DNA of 64,000 nucleotides, from positions 245,014 to 309,013 of the forward strand of contig NZ_JAQSUW010000010.1 of the NCBI RefSeq assembly GCF_028649395.1, in the 5' to 3' direction. Positions 35,871 through 44,036 of the stretch are shown here, in pieces. A program made the position numbers and the translations under genes. Source of the DNA: Pseudomonas sp. Gutcm_11s (lineage in GTDB: Bacteria > Pseudomonadota > Gammaproteobacteria > Pseudomonadales > Pseudomonadaceae). The notes beneath the pieces were generated by a model that searched no databases, was not told the DNA's origin, and saw only the letters and a program-made list of their open reading frames with translations. How positions within the stretch are numbered: the stretch's first letter is position 1; every line of letters begins with the position of its first letter.

Positions 35871-37039
35871 ACGCCTGGCGGGGTGCTGCCGTTACCGGTA
35901 GCCGGCGCGGCGGCTGGCGCCGGAGTCGGCACAGCCGCGCTGGCCGGTGCAGCCGGTTTCGCTGCGGCGGGCTTGGCCGCTGGTTTGGCTACCGGCTTCG
36001 CCGCGGGTTTGGCGGCAGCCGGCTTGGCAGCAACCGGCTTCTTCACGGCGGGTTTCGCAGCAGGTTTTGCGGCCGGTTTGGCTGCCGGTTTCGCCGCGGC
36101 TTTTACCGCAGGCTTGGCAGCAGGCTTCGCCGCCGCTGGCTTGGCCGCGGGTTTCGCAGCAGCCTTGGCAGCCGGTTTGGCCGCAGGCTTCGCGGCCGGC
36201 TTGGCGGCAGCGGCCTTAGCCGGGGCTTTGGCTGCAGCCGGTTTGGCCGGGGCCTTGGCGGCCGGCTTAGCAGCAGGTTTCGCCGCAGGCTTGGCTGCCG
36301 GTTTTGCCGCTGCTTTCGCGGCAGGCTTGGCCGCAGGTTTGGCGGCGCTCTTCACAGCGGGTTTAGCGGCCGGCTTGGCTGCTGGCTTCGCGGCGGGCTT
36401 GGCCGTGCTGGCGGCTTTCTTCGCAGCAGGCTTGGCAGCCGGTTTTGCTGCTGGCTTGGCCGCGGGTTTGGCGGCGGCCTTGCTGGCAGGTTTCGCTGCG
36501 GCTTTCACGGCAGGTTTGGCGGCCGGTTTTGCAGCAGCCTTGGCGGCTGGCTTGGCGGCGGCTTTTGCGGCGGGCTTGGCCGCTACTTTCTTCGCAGCCG
36601 GTTTGGCCGCTGGCTTCGCAGCGGGCTTGGCGGCGGCACGGCTGTCGAGAGCCTTCACGGCCGCTTCGCGAACCTTGCCTACACCCTGGGCGAGCTTCAG
36701 GCTCTCCTGGGCATCACGCTTGAGTTGCACGATGTAGCTGCGGGTCTCGGCCTGGCGGGTCTTGAGGCCAGCCAGCAGTTCTTCCAGCTCGGCAACGGCG
36801 GCCTTGGCCTTGTCTTGCGCCTTGGCTTTGCCGGCCTTCGCCGCTTCCTGCACTTTGCTGCGCGTGTCGTGCAGTTTTTCCTGAGCTTTGACGCGCTGCT
36901 TTTCCAGCTTGGTCAGAAGGTCTTCTGCGTCGACCAGAGCTTGCGAGCAGGCTTTTTCCAAATGTTCGAGCAGGCTATGGGAGAGTTGCTGGAGCAGATG
37001 CAAAGGGGTGCTTACGGACTTCTTATTGTTGGTCGGCAT
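35867..37039 (-). CDS. algP: AlgP (AlgR3), histone H1-like alginate regulator
   Basis: 390 aa. Residues 1-134 are a charged helical/coiled-coil domain (PLHLLQQLSHSLLEHLEKA, VKAQEKLHDTRSKVQEAAKAGKAKA). Residues about 136-363 are a long array of Lys-Pro-Ala-Ala repeats, which makes it like eukaryotic histone H1, and a Pro/Ala tail follows. In P. aeruginosa AlgP affects algD expression and mucoidy; the basic repeats are thought to bind DNA. The ATG has TTAGGAGGC upstream. It lies opposite an FKBP gene and near algQ, as in PAO1. It is longer than the PAO1 protein as I recall it (about 350 aa), presumably through repeat number. Confidence 0.93.
   Translation of the reverse strand: MPTNNKKSVSTPLHLLQQLSHSLLEHLEKACSQALVDAEDLLTKLEKQRVKAQEKLHDTRSKVQEAAKAGKAKAQDKAKAAVAELEELLAGLKTRQAETRSYIVQLKRDAQESLKLAQGVGKVREAAVKALDSRAAAKPAAKPAAKPAAKKVAAKPAAKAAAKPAAKAAAKPAAKPAVKAAAKPASKAAAKPAAKPAAKPAAKPAAKKAASTAKPAAKPAAKPAAKPAVKSAAKPAAKPAAKAAAKPAAKPAAKPAAKPAAKAPAKPAAAKAPAKAAAAKPAAKPAAKPAAKAAAKPAAKPAAAKPAAKPAVKAAAKPAAKPAAKPAAKPAVKKPVAAKPAAAKPAAKPVAKPAAKPAAAKPAAPASAAVPTPAPAAAPATGNGSTPPGV
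35951..36634 (-). repeat. KPAA-coding tandem repeat array in algP
   Basis: About 680 bases of imperfect 12-base units coding for Lys-Pro-Ala-Ala, with some Ala-Ala-Ala-Lys and Lys-Ala-Ala-Ala variants. Third codon positions vary between units, so the DNA repeat is less perfect than the protein repeat. Such arrays are prone to unit gain or loss. Confidence 0.9.
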
Positions 37040-37155
37040 GGCGTGCCTCCTAACGGACGTTGGTGCTCCCCATACTAGACGCCTGACTCGCCAGTCGCTA
37101 GCACCCGCGCAGGCAACAGGCATAATCGCCGGCAAATTCTGCGGAGAACTCTTCC

Positions 37156-37794
37156 ATGCTGCGCCTGATGTTGTTGTTGCTATGCCTGTTTCCCGCTCTT
37201 GCGCCGGCGGCGAGCGAGGACGAGGACCTGGCCTATAGCCTGGGTGCACGGCTCGGCGAAAGGCTACGTGGAGAGGTGCCGGGACTGCCGCTGGATGCCC
37301 TGCTGCAGGGCCTGCGCCAGGCCTACCAGGGTGATGCTCTGCGCCTGCCGCCGGAGCGCATCGAGGCACTGCTGGAAGTCCACGAGCAACGCGTAGCGCA
37401 GAGCCACGAGGAGCATGCGCGCATGGCCGAGGGGCGTTTCTTGGCTAAGGAAAAATCCCAGTACGGCGTGCGCGAACTCGAGGGTGGCGTGCTGGTGCGC
37501 GAACTGCGTGCGGGTAGCGGACGCAAGCCGTTGGCCAGCAGCCGGGTGAAGGTGAACTACCGTGGCGAACTGGCCGACGGCAGCCTGTTCGATCAGAGCG
37601 AGGGGCCGCAATGGTTCCGCCTACGTGCGCTGATTCCCGGCTGGCAAACGGCCCTGCTGAACATGCCCACCGGCGCACGCTGGCGTGTGGTGATTCCGGC
37701 CGAGCAGGCCTACGGCAAGGAAGGCGCCGGCGACCTGATCCCGCCCAATGCACCGCTGGTATTCGAAGTGGAATTGCTGGAAGTGGCCAACTGA
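37156..37794 (+). CDS. Exported FKBP-type peptidyl-prolyl isomerase
   Basis: 212 aa with a signal peptide (MLRLMLLLLCLFPALAPA), so periplasmic or membrane-attached. The N-terminal helical domain (SEDEDLAYSLGARLGERLRGE, residues 20-95) is the FkpA/Mip-type dimerisation arm. The C-terminal FKBP domain has VKVNYRGELADGSLFDQSEG, RALIPGWQTALLNMPTGARW, IPAEQAYG and PLVFEVELLEV. It probably aids folding of envelope proteins. The gene diverges from algP and is followed by a bidirectional terminator. Confidence 0.93.
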   Translation: MLRLMLLLLCLFPALAPAASEDEDLAYSLGARLGERLRGEVPGLPLDALLQGLRQAYQGDALRLPPERIEALLEVHEQRVAQSHEEHARMAEGRFLAKEKSQYGVRELEGGVLVRELRAGSGRKPLASSRVKVNYRGELADGSLFDQSEGPQWFRLRALIPGWQTALLNMPTGARWRVVIPAEQAYGKEGAGDLIPPNAPLVFEVELLEVAN

Positions 37795-37802
37795 GCGCCA
37801 TG

Positions 37803-37832
37803 AAAAAAGCCGCCCATCGAGGCGGCTTTTTT
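37803..37832. terminator. Bidirectional rho-independent terminator
   Basis: Perfect 12-bp stem AAAAAAGCCGCC/GGCGGCTTTTTT with a 6-base loop, between the convergent FKBP and algQ genes. Confidence 0.93.
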
Positions 37833-37847
37833 CACAAGACGGGATAG

Positions 37848-38321
37848 CTAGAGCGGCGCGACGCTGACTTCATGTTGATGCGAGTTGTGCAGCACTTCGA
37901 TCAGGCAGTCTTCCAGCTCGAAGCGCTCGTGCAGCAGCTGGCCAAGGCGCTTGAGCTCAGCGTTGAGTGAGGCGGCATCGCGGCAGTCGCCGTTGTCGCA
38001 GCGATCGTTGAAGGCCAGCGCCACCTCGGTGATGGCTTCGATGCGCGGGTAGATCTGCTTGGCCAGCTCCAGGCCGCGCTGGTCACCGAAGGCCTTGGCC
38101 TCAACGGTGAGCTGTTCGTAGACCTCGAAATGACCAGCCGAGACGTAGTCCAGCAGGATCTCGCAGAAGCGTTGCACGTCCTCACCGAAGGCCGGGCCCT
38201 GCGGCTGATCGCAGAGGGCACCAAAGGCACTCACCAGCTCATGACGCTCCTGCAGCCAGCGGTCGATCAGTTGGTGTACGCCACCCCAGCGTTCCTGGGC
38301 GTTCTGGCAGCTCTCGAGCAT
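37848..38321 (-). CDS. algQ: AlgQ/Rsd, anti-sigma-70-type regulator
   Basis: 157 aa helical protein of the Rsd/AlgQ family, which binds region 4 of the housekeeping sigma factor and shifts polymerase use. Recognised from [28 protein letters not shown] at the N-terminus and [21 protein letters not shown]. In P. aeruginosa it affects alginate, siderophore and virulence gene expression. The start at 38321 has AAGGGGAG upstream. The leader (38322-38495) carries two inverted repeats, hinting at post-transcriptional or operator control. Confidence 0.94.
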   Translation of the reverse strand: MLESCQNAQERWGGVHQLIDRWLQERHELVSAFGALCDQPQGPAFGEDVQRFCEILLDYVSAGHFEVYEQLTVEAKAFGDQRGLELAKQIYPRIEAITEVALAFNDRCDNGDCRDAASLNAELKRLGQLLHERFELEDCLIEVLHNSHQHEVSVAPL

Positions 38322-38364
38322 GATGTCGTCACTCCCCTTACTGGTGAATGCTGAATACGCCAGC

Positions 38365-38437
38365 CCCGAGACATTTTATTGTCAGCTCGCGGAGTCTCGG
38401 GAAACACCTCGTCGAAAACGGCGGATTAATGACGAGG
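38365..38437 (-). promoter_or_regulatory. Two inverted repeats in the algQ upstream region
   Basis: Arms CCCGAGAC (38365-38372) and GTCTCGGG (38394-38401) with a 21-base, AT-containing spacer, then CCTCGTC (38407-38413) and GACGAGG (38431-38437) with a 17-base spacer. Both lie 44-116 bases before the algQ ATG. They could be protein-binding dyads or a folded leader. Promoter position is uncertain. Confidence 0.4.
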
Positions 38438-38495
38438 CGTTGGGCCAGAGTATGCCCACTCGGCGCGAGCATCAAGTCATCTCGCTCGCGAATGC

Positions 38496-38987
38496 TCAGC
38501 CGCGACGCAGCAGCTGGTAGAGGGAAAACAGGATCATGCCGACGAAGGCCAGCAGGCTCCACTCCGGCAGGCTGAGGCCGAACAGGGTCCAGGTCACCTC
38601 GGCGCAATCGGCAGTGCCATGGAATACCAGGCGCACGATTTCCTGCAGCGGCAGGGCCTCCATCATGAACTCCAGGCTCGGCAGGCAGGCATCCAGCTGG
38701 TCGGCCGGCACGCTCTGCAGCCAGACCTGGCGCGCCGCCGTACCCGCACCGCCAACAGCGAACAGCAGGGCCAGAATCGCGTAGACACGGCGGCCGGTGC
38801 TGGCCGGCCCGTGAATGGCGGCGAGCAGGCAGGTCAGGCCGAACAGGATGACAAAGATGCGCTGGACGATGCACATCGGGCAGGGATTGAGGCCGACCAC
38901 ATGTTCCAGATACAGCGCGCCGCCCATCAGGGCCAGGCAGCCGAGGAAGGCAAGCAGGAACAGGGTACGCGGGGTGGCCAGCGCCAT
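38496..38987 (-). CDS. dsbB: Disulfide bond formation protein B (DsbB/DsbH)
   Basis: 163 aa, four helices, inner membrane. It reoxidises DsbA and passes electrons to quinone. The first redox pair is in the periplasmic loop NPCPMCIVQR (about residues 35-44) and the second pair are DACLPS and ADCAEV (about residues 100 and 125). Pseudomonads have two DsbB homologues; the position next to algQ and hemY matches the one called dsbH in P. aeruginosa. GGAG lies 6 bases before the ATG. Confidence 0.93.
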   Translation of the reverse strand: MALATPRTLFLLAFLGCLALMGGALYLEHVVGLNPCPMCIVQRIFVILFGLTCLLAAIHGPASTGRRVYAILALLFAVGGAGTAARQVWLQSVPADQLDACLPSLEFMMEALPLQEIVRLVFHGTADCAEVTWTLFGLSLPEWSLLAFVGMILFSLYQLLRRG

Positions 38988-39059
38988 GGGAACTCCGATG
39001 CGGGGCTAGAAAGGCGCCTACGGTAGAGGAAAGCCGGCCGGCCTTTCAAGGCGGCGGCA

Positions 39060-39084
39060 GGCGCCCCGTCAGCGACAGGGCGCC
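39060..39084 (-). terminator. GC-rich hairpin after hemY
   Basis: GGCGCCC (39060-39066) and GGGCGCC (39078-39084) with an 11-base loop, 25 bases after the hemY stop. No T-tract on either side, so it may be a rho-dependent end or mRNA stabiliser. Confidence 0.35.
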
Positions 39085-39108
39085 GCACGTCAGGCCGGCG
39101 ACGATCCG

Positions 39109-40341
39109 CTAGCGGCCAGGTTGCGGCAGCGCCGGCAGTTGCTGGCCCTGCACTTCCAGCAGTTGCAGCAGCAGGCGATTGCTCGCCTCCACCTCCCCCT
39201 GGCTGGCCAGCAGGCGCGCCAGTTCGGCGCAGGTTTCGGCGCTGCGAGCGAAGTCGAGACTGATCTCGAAGTACTCGCGGGCCTTGCCCCACAGGCCGTT
39301 CTGCAGGCACAGGCGACCCAGCGCCAGCAGCAGCTGCGGGTCCTGTGGGTGGTCCTTGAGCAGGCCTTCGGCGGTCTGCAACTGGCGCGCCGGATCACGC
39401 CCGCGCAGCTGGCCATAGAGACGCATCAGGCGCAGGTCGTAGCCCTGCTTGAGCGCCTTGCGCAGCACTTCCTCGGCCTCTTCCTGGGCGCCCAGGGCGC
39501 GCAGCTGCCCCGCGTAGGCGAGCAGTAGGTCGACATCCTGGCGATGTGCCGAAGACAGCTGCTGCCAGGCATTGGTCAGCGGCTGCAGGGCCAGCTCGCC
39601 CTGGTTCAGCCCCTGCTCGCCGGTGCTCTGCAGGCGGGCAATCCACACCCGACGCTCCAGCTCCGCCAGCGCCTCGCCCTCCAGCACACGGGCCTTGCGC
39701 AACTCCGGCAGCAACTCGAGCAGCGCCGTCCAGTCGCCCCGTGCGACCAGAGTGCGCTGCAGCTGGTCGAGCACCAGATGATGGCGGGGATGGCGCTCGT
39801 GCATGGCCTGCAGGGTCTCCTGCGCACCCGCCAGGTCACCGTGCTCGCGCTGCAACTCGGCATGCGCCAGGGCTACGGCCAGCTCGGCCTGGGGTTGGCG
39901 CTGCAGGGCTTTCTCCAGCAGCGCCTCGCCCTGCTCCACGCGCCCCAGCTTGTAGGCGGCACGGGCGGCGCCCAGGTAATACATCAGCGGTTGGCGCTCG
40001 CCTTCCGCGGCCAAGCTGAGATGCCGCTCGGCGCGCTCCCAGCGCCCCTCGATCAGGTCCAGCAGACCCTTCTCGGCAGCCAGCTGCTGGCGCCGACCAC
40101 GCTGGCGCCGCGACCAGGGATTGAGCAGCCCACCGGAGACAAACAGCAGACGCAGCAGCCAGCGCAGGCCGATGAACAGCAGCCAGGCCGCCACGATGAT
40201 CAGCAGGAACACCCACAGGCTGGATTCGTAGCGCAGGCCCTTCCAGGCGATCAGCACGTAGCCGCTGTGCTCGGCGACGGCCAGGCCCAGCACGGTGGCG
40301 CCGGCTGCCACCAGGATCAGGAGTAGGACGGCGCGCATCAT
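39109..40341 (-). CDS. hemY: HemY-type membrane TPR protein
   Basis: 410 aa, not the enzyme protoporphyrinogen oxidase but the gammaproteobacterial HemY of the hemCDXY operon. Two N-terminal helices (about 3-22 and 40-62) anchor it; the motif HSGYVLIAWKGLRYESSLWVF is typical. The rest is a cytoplasmic array of TPR-like helices (WERAERHLSLAAEGERQPLMYYLGAARAAYKLG, then more repeats to about 390). Its role in haem synthesis is unproven, perhaps scaffolding. It overlaps hemX by 4 bases (ATGA). Confidence 0.92.
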   Translation of the reverse strand: MMRAVLLLILVAAGATVLGLAVAEHSGYVLIAWKGLRYESSLWVFLLIIVAAWLLFIGLRWLLRLLFVSGGLLNPWSRRQRGRRQQLAAEKGLLDLIEGRWERAERHLSLAAEGERQPLMYYLGAARAAYKLGRVEQGEALLEKALQRQPQAELAVALAHAELQREHGDLAGAQETLQAMHERHPRHHLVLDQLQRTLVARGDWTALLELLPELRKARVLEGEALAELERRVWIARLQSTGEQGLNQGELALQPLTNAWQQLSSAHRQDVDLLLAYAGQLRALGAQEEAEEVLRKALKQGYDLRLMRLYGQLRGRDPARQLQTAEGLLKDHPQDPQLLLALGRLCLQNGLWGKAREYFEISLDFARSAETCAELARLLASQGEVEASNRLLLQLLEVQGQQLPALPQPGR

Positions 40342-41477
40342 TGGCCGTCCTCCTCGATCGCCTCGACCGCAGGCTCGACAGCGGATTCGGCCTCGGGCAG
40401 CAGCTCGGCAGCCTCGCGGCGCTTGAGGTAGGCCTGCAGGGTATTGAGTGCATCATCCAGCTTCGGCAGCTGGGTGGCCACGGACTGCCCGGCCAGCTCG
40501 CCAACACGTTTCTGCAGGGCCTGCACCGCCTGGTTGTCGCGATCGAAGTAGCTGTCGAGCACCTCGCTGGCAGAGGCCAGTGCCTGGCGATAGACCTCCT
40601 GCTGGCCATTCAGCGCGCCCCACTGGGCCTGCTCCAGCGCCAGCGCCAGGGTCAGGCGCACCTGCGCCAGGCTCTGCCCGGCCAGTTGCGGACGCACGTC
40701 CTGATCGGCATGCAGATCGATGCGCACATAGCGCGACAGCTCCTGCCACAGCGCCTCCCAGCGGCTGCTGTCGCTGGCGCTGACCGTGCTCGGCACTTCG
40801 GCCGGCAGGATGTATTCGGGCGCCAGCATCTGCAGCTGGGCGACCTGGCCGCGCAGTGCAGCCAATTGCAGGAACAGGCCACTGCGATCGATCTGCGGCA
40901 TGCCGCGCAGTGCCTCCAGCACCTTGATCAGCTCACCGCGAGCGGCGAAAGCCTGTGGATCATTCTGCGCGCGCAGGATGTCGTCGGCGCCCTGCACCAG
41001 GGCAATGGCGCTGTACACGTCCTGCAGCGCGGTCAGGCGCAGCATGGCCAGGCGCAGCAGGTGCTCGGCCTCGGCCAGACGCCAGTCCTCGCGGCTCTTG
41101 CCGAGCAGGCCGGAGAGGCTCTGGGCCAGGCGCTGCTGCTCGCCCTGCAGGCTCACCAACAGATCGCGCTGGGTGGCCAGCTCGTCCGCCGTGGGCAGGC
41201 CGGCCAGGCGCTTGGCCACATGGTCCTCGCTGGCCTTGAGCCGCGCCTGGGCGGCTTCGCCGGCCTGCTGGAACTGCGCCAGCTGCTGCGCCGCCTGGCC
41301 CTGCTGTTGGTGCAACTGCCAGGCACTCCAGCCACCAGCGCCGAGGGCGGCCAGGCCTACCAGCAGGGCCAGCCAGGCCGGGCCACGACCCTTGGCCTTG
41401 GGCGCGACTGCCTGCGGCGGCTGGTCGGCGGCGAGTTGCGGAGTCTGTTCGCTGATCTGCGGGGTGGTTTCGCTCAC
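40338..41477 (-). CDS. hemX: HemX, putative uroporphyrinogen operon membrane protein
   Basis: 379 aa with a Gln/Pro-rich cytoplasmic N-terminus, one membrane helix (about residues 37-57, WLALLVGLAALGAGGWSAW) and a long Gln/Leu-rich coiled-coil periplasmic region. It was once annotated as a uroporphyrin-III methyltransferase but has no methyltransferase motif. The GTG at 41477 is chosen because AAGGAAGGA sits 5 bases upstream, whereas the ATG at 41495 has no site and would overlap hemD by 8 bases. Third gene of hemC-hemD-hemX-hemY. Confidence 0.88.
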   Translation of the reverse strand: MSETTPQISEQTPQLAADQPPQAVAPKAKGRGPAWLALLVGLAALGAGGWSAWQLHQQQGQAAQQLAQFQQAGEAAQARLKASEDHVAKRLAGLPTADELATQRDLLVSLQGEQQRLAQSLSGLLGKSREDWRLAEAEHLLRLAMLRLTALQDVYSAIALVQGADDILRAQNDPQAFAARGELIKVLEALRGMPQIDRSGLFLQLAALRGQVAQLQMLAPEYILPAEVPSTVSASDSSRWEALWQELSRYVRIDLHADQDVRPQLAGQSLAQVRLTLALALEQAQWGALNGQQEVYRQALASASEVLDSYFDRDNQAVQALQKRVGELAGQSVATQLPKLDDALNTLQAYLKRREAAELLPEAESAVEPAVEAIEEDGQ

Positions 41478-41487
41478 GAGTCCTTCC

Positions 41488-42276
41488 TTATGCATCAGAG
41501 GCCGGCGCCGGATGGGCGCGCAAGGCCGCCAGAACAGCCGCAGCGCTGGCGCCGCGACAATCGATCACCTGCCGGGCGCCGGCCGCGCGAGCCAGTTCGG
41601 CCACCCGCGGGCTGGGCACCAGCAAGGGTAGTCGAGCCAGCTCTGCCCAGGCATCGGCGGCCAGCTGGCGGAGGTTGTCCAGGCCCTGGGCGCTGCTCAC
41701 CAGCAGGGCGTTGATACGCTGCGCCTCGACCAACCGTTGCAGCGCACCGGCAGGGTATTGAGGGCGCACACGCCGATAGAGTTCCAGATAGTCCACCGTC
41801 GCGCCACGCTGGCGCAGGGTGTCGGCGATCAGTTCGCGACCGCCTTCGCCGCGCATGATCAGCACCCGCGGATTCGCCATCCGCAGCGCCTGGTCGAGCT
41901 CGGGCAGGGCCAGCAGGGCCTCGCTGTCATCACCCGTGCTCGGGCAGCTGGCCTGCAAGCCCTGCGGCTGCAGGTACTGGTCGAGAATCTGTGCGGTGGC
42001 GGCGCCGACGCTGAACCAACGCGGCCCGGCCGGCACCTGTGCGCAATGGCGGGCGAGCAGATCGAGGCCCAGGCGCGCCGCCGGCTTGCTCACCACTATC
42101 ACCGCACAGTAGTGCTGCAGAGCGAGGATGATGGCGCGCTGCGCGGGCGTCTCGGCCAGCGCCTCGGTCTCCAGCAGGGGCAGGCTGCTGCTGAACACAC
42201 CGGCCTCGGCCAGCGTGGCGGCCAGCGCCTCGCACTCGGCGGCCGGGCGGGTCAGTAGCAGGCGCCAGCCCGTCAC
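41488..42276 (-). CDS. hemD: Uroporphyrinogen-III synthase
   Basis: Cyclises hydroxymethylbilane with ring-D inversion; 262 aa, typical length, two-lobed alpha/beta fold. The family conserves little sequence, but [53 protein letters not shown] and YRRVRPQYP are recognisable. The GTG start at 42276 overlaps the hemC stop (GTGA), a standard hemCD coupling. Confidence 0.94.
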   Translation of the reverse strand: MTGWRLLLTRPAAECEALAATLAEAGVFSSSLPLLETEALAETPAQRAIILALQHYCAVIVVSKPAARLGLDLLARHCAQVPAGPRWFSVGAATAQILDQYLQPQGLQASCPSTGDDSEALLALPELDQALRMANPRVLIMRGEGGRELIADTLRQRGATVDYLELYRRVRPQYPAGALQRLVEAQRINALLVSSAQGLDNLRQLAADAWAELARLPLLVPSPRVAELARAAGARQVIDCRGASAAAVLAALRAHPAPASDA

Positions 42277-43193
42277 TCGCCGTATACCGCCTTGAGGATG
42301 GCCTCGGCGCCCTGGGCCAGCAGCTGCTCGGCCACCTGCACGCCGAGTGCTTCGGCATCGCTGCCACGGCTCTCGGCACGCAGCAGCACGCCGCCATCGG
42401 GCTGGCCGACCAGGCCACGCAGCCACAGCTGTTCGCCTTCGAGCAGGGCATAGCAGGCAATCGGCACCTGGCAGCCGCCGTTGAGGCGCTTGTTCAGCGC
42501 ACGCTCGGCGGTGACGCGCACGGCGGTTTCGCCATGGTGCAGCGGCGCCAGCAGAGCGTGGATCTCGGCATCGGCAGTGCGGCACTCGATGCCTACCGCA
42601 CCCTGGCCGCCGGCCGGCAGGCTGTCCTCGACACTGATCGAGGAGCGGATGCGTTCTTCGAAGCCGAGGCGGATCAGGCCGGCGGCGGCGAGGATGATGG
42701 CGTCGTACTCGCCGGCATCCAGCTTGGCCAGGCGAGTGTTGACGTTGCCGCGCAGGAACTGGATTTTCAGGTCCGGGCGACGCGCCAGCAGCTGGGCCTG
42801 GCGGCGCAGGCTGGAGGTGCCGACGACGCTGCCGGCCGGCAGGGCATCGAGGCTCGCATAGGTGTTGGAGACGAAGGCGTCGCGCGGGTCTTCACGCTCG
42901 CAGATGCAGAACAGGCCAAGCCCCTCGGGGAAGTCCATCGGCACATCCTTCATCGAATGCACGGCGATGTCGGCCTCGTTCTCCAGCAGCGCTGTCTCCA
43001 GCTCCTTGACGAACAGGCCCTTGCCACCGATTTTCGCCAGGGGGGCGTCGAGCAGCTTGTCGCCACGGCTGACCATGGGCACCAGGCTGACTGTCAGCCC
43101 TGGATGGGCTTCTTCCAGGCGGGCTTTGACGTACTCGGCCTGCCACAGGGCCAGGGCGCTCTTACGGGTGGCGATGCGGATTTCGCGGGACAT
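42273..43193 (-). CDS. hemC: Hydroxymethylbilane synthase (porphobilinogen deaminase)
   Basis: 306 aa. Polymerises four porphobilinogen units on a dipyrromethane cofactor. Signatures: [20 protein letters not shown] at the N-terminus, the catalytic-Asp region [31 protein letters not shown], and the cofactor cysteine in [16 protein letters not shown] 43193 is preferred over an in-frame TTG at 43199. It follows algR by 93 bases and heads the hemCDXY operon. The upstream gap has a TATCAT -10-like hexamer without a clear -35. Confidence 0.96.
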   Translation of the reverse strand: MSREIRIATRKSALALWQAEYVKARLEEAHPGLTVSLVPMVSRGDKLLDAPLAKIGGKGLFVKELETALLENEADIAVHSMKDVPMDFPEGLGLFCICEREDPRDAFVSNTYASLDALPAGSVVGTSSLRRQAQLLARRPDLKIQFLRGNVNTRLAKLDAGEYDAIILAAAGLIRLGFEERIRSSISVEDSLPAGGQGAVGIECRTADAEIHALLAPLHHGETAVRVTAERALNKRLNGGCQVPIACYALLEGEQLWLRGLVGQPDGGVLLRAESRGSDAEALGVQVAEQLLAQGAEAILKAVYGE

Positions 43194-43286
43194 GGGCAAT
43201 TCCAGGAAGCGGACTGCCGCGGATGATAACAGGATGGTCGGCGCAAGCCCGCAGGCACTATCGCCGCAGGCTGCACCGCGCCGGCA

Positions 43287-44036
43287 TCACAGGCTGTGCA
43301 TCAGCTTGCGCACACCGGCCACGTGACGGCGGCTGACGGTCAGCGCATCCGGCCCCAGGCCTTTGAGGTAGAGCTGGAAGTGCCCCAGCGGCGTGCGCTG
43401 CAGGCGCTCGATGCGCTCGCGGGCGACCAGGGCGTTGCGGTGGATACGCACGAAGCGCTCACCGAACTCATCCTCCAGCGCCTTCAACGGCTCGTCGAGC
43501 AGCACCTCGCCACCTTCGTGACGCAAAGTCACGTACTTGTGGTCGGCGATGAAGAAGATCACCTGCTCCAGCGGAATCAACTCGATGCCCTTGCGGGTAC
43601 GCGCGCTGATGTGGCTACGCGGGCCGGCACCATTGCCCGGCATGGCGGGCCGAGTGAGGGCGGCGAGTTGCACGCGATTAGGCCGTTCGGCCTTCTTCAG
43701 CGCAGCAGCCAGAGCCTCGGGGCGCACCGGTTTGACCAGGTAGCCGACGGCGCTGACGTCGAAGGCCTCCAGGGCGAACTCGTCATGGGCGGTGCAGAAG
43801 ATCACCGCCGGCGGCGCCTCGCGCTCGCACAGTCTGGCCGCTACCTGCAGGCCATCGAGGCCAGGCATGCGGATGTCCAGCAGGACAACGTCGGGGCGGA
43901 GGCTGTCGATCAGCGCCAGCGCCTCTTCGCCGTTGCTGGCCGAGGGCTCGAGGACACGATAACCCTCGAGTTCGCCGACCATACGGGCCAGGCGCTCGCG
44001 GGCAAGGGGTTCGTCATCGACGATCAGCACATTCAT
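43287..44036 (-). CDS. algR: AlgR, LytTR-type response regulator
   Basis: 249 aa. The receiver domain is residues 1-120 with Asp54 as phosphoacceptor (DVVLLDIRMPGLDGL) and the acid pair in VDDEP. The LytTR DNA-binding domain is about 145-245 (GIELIPLEQVIFFIADHKYVTL, RIHRNALVARERIERLQ). In P. aeruginosa AlgR controls alginate, type IV pilus and haem/HCN-related genes together with FimS/AlgZ. The start at 44036 overlaps the algZ stop (ATGA). An in-frame extension to 44069 is rejected because the receiver domain begins MNVLIVDDEP. Confidence 0.97.
   Translation of the reverse strand: MNVLIVDDEPLARERLARMVGELEGYRVLEPSASNGEEALALIDSLRPDVVLLDIRMPGLDGLQVAARLCEREAPPAVIFCTAHDEFALEAFDVSAVGYLVKPVRPEALAAALKKAERPNRVQLAALTRPAMPGNGAGPRSHISARTRKGIELIPLEQVIFFIADHKYVTLRHEGGEVLLDEPLKALEDEFGERFVRIHRNALVARERIERLQRTPLGHFQLYLKGLGPDALTVSRRHVAGVRKLMHSL

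Noticed and set aside
35883..36737. 284-aa plus-strand open frame rich in GLAAGFAAGLA opposite algP
   Set aside because: It is the antisense image of the KPAA repeat; high-GC repeats keep the opposite frame open. No ribosome site and no family.
35774..37078. 434-aa Gly/Arg-rich plus-strand frame over algP
   Set aside because: Another shadow of the repeat array; composition (GRFGRRLRG) is an artefact of translating it out of frame.
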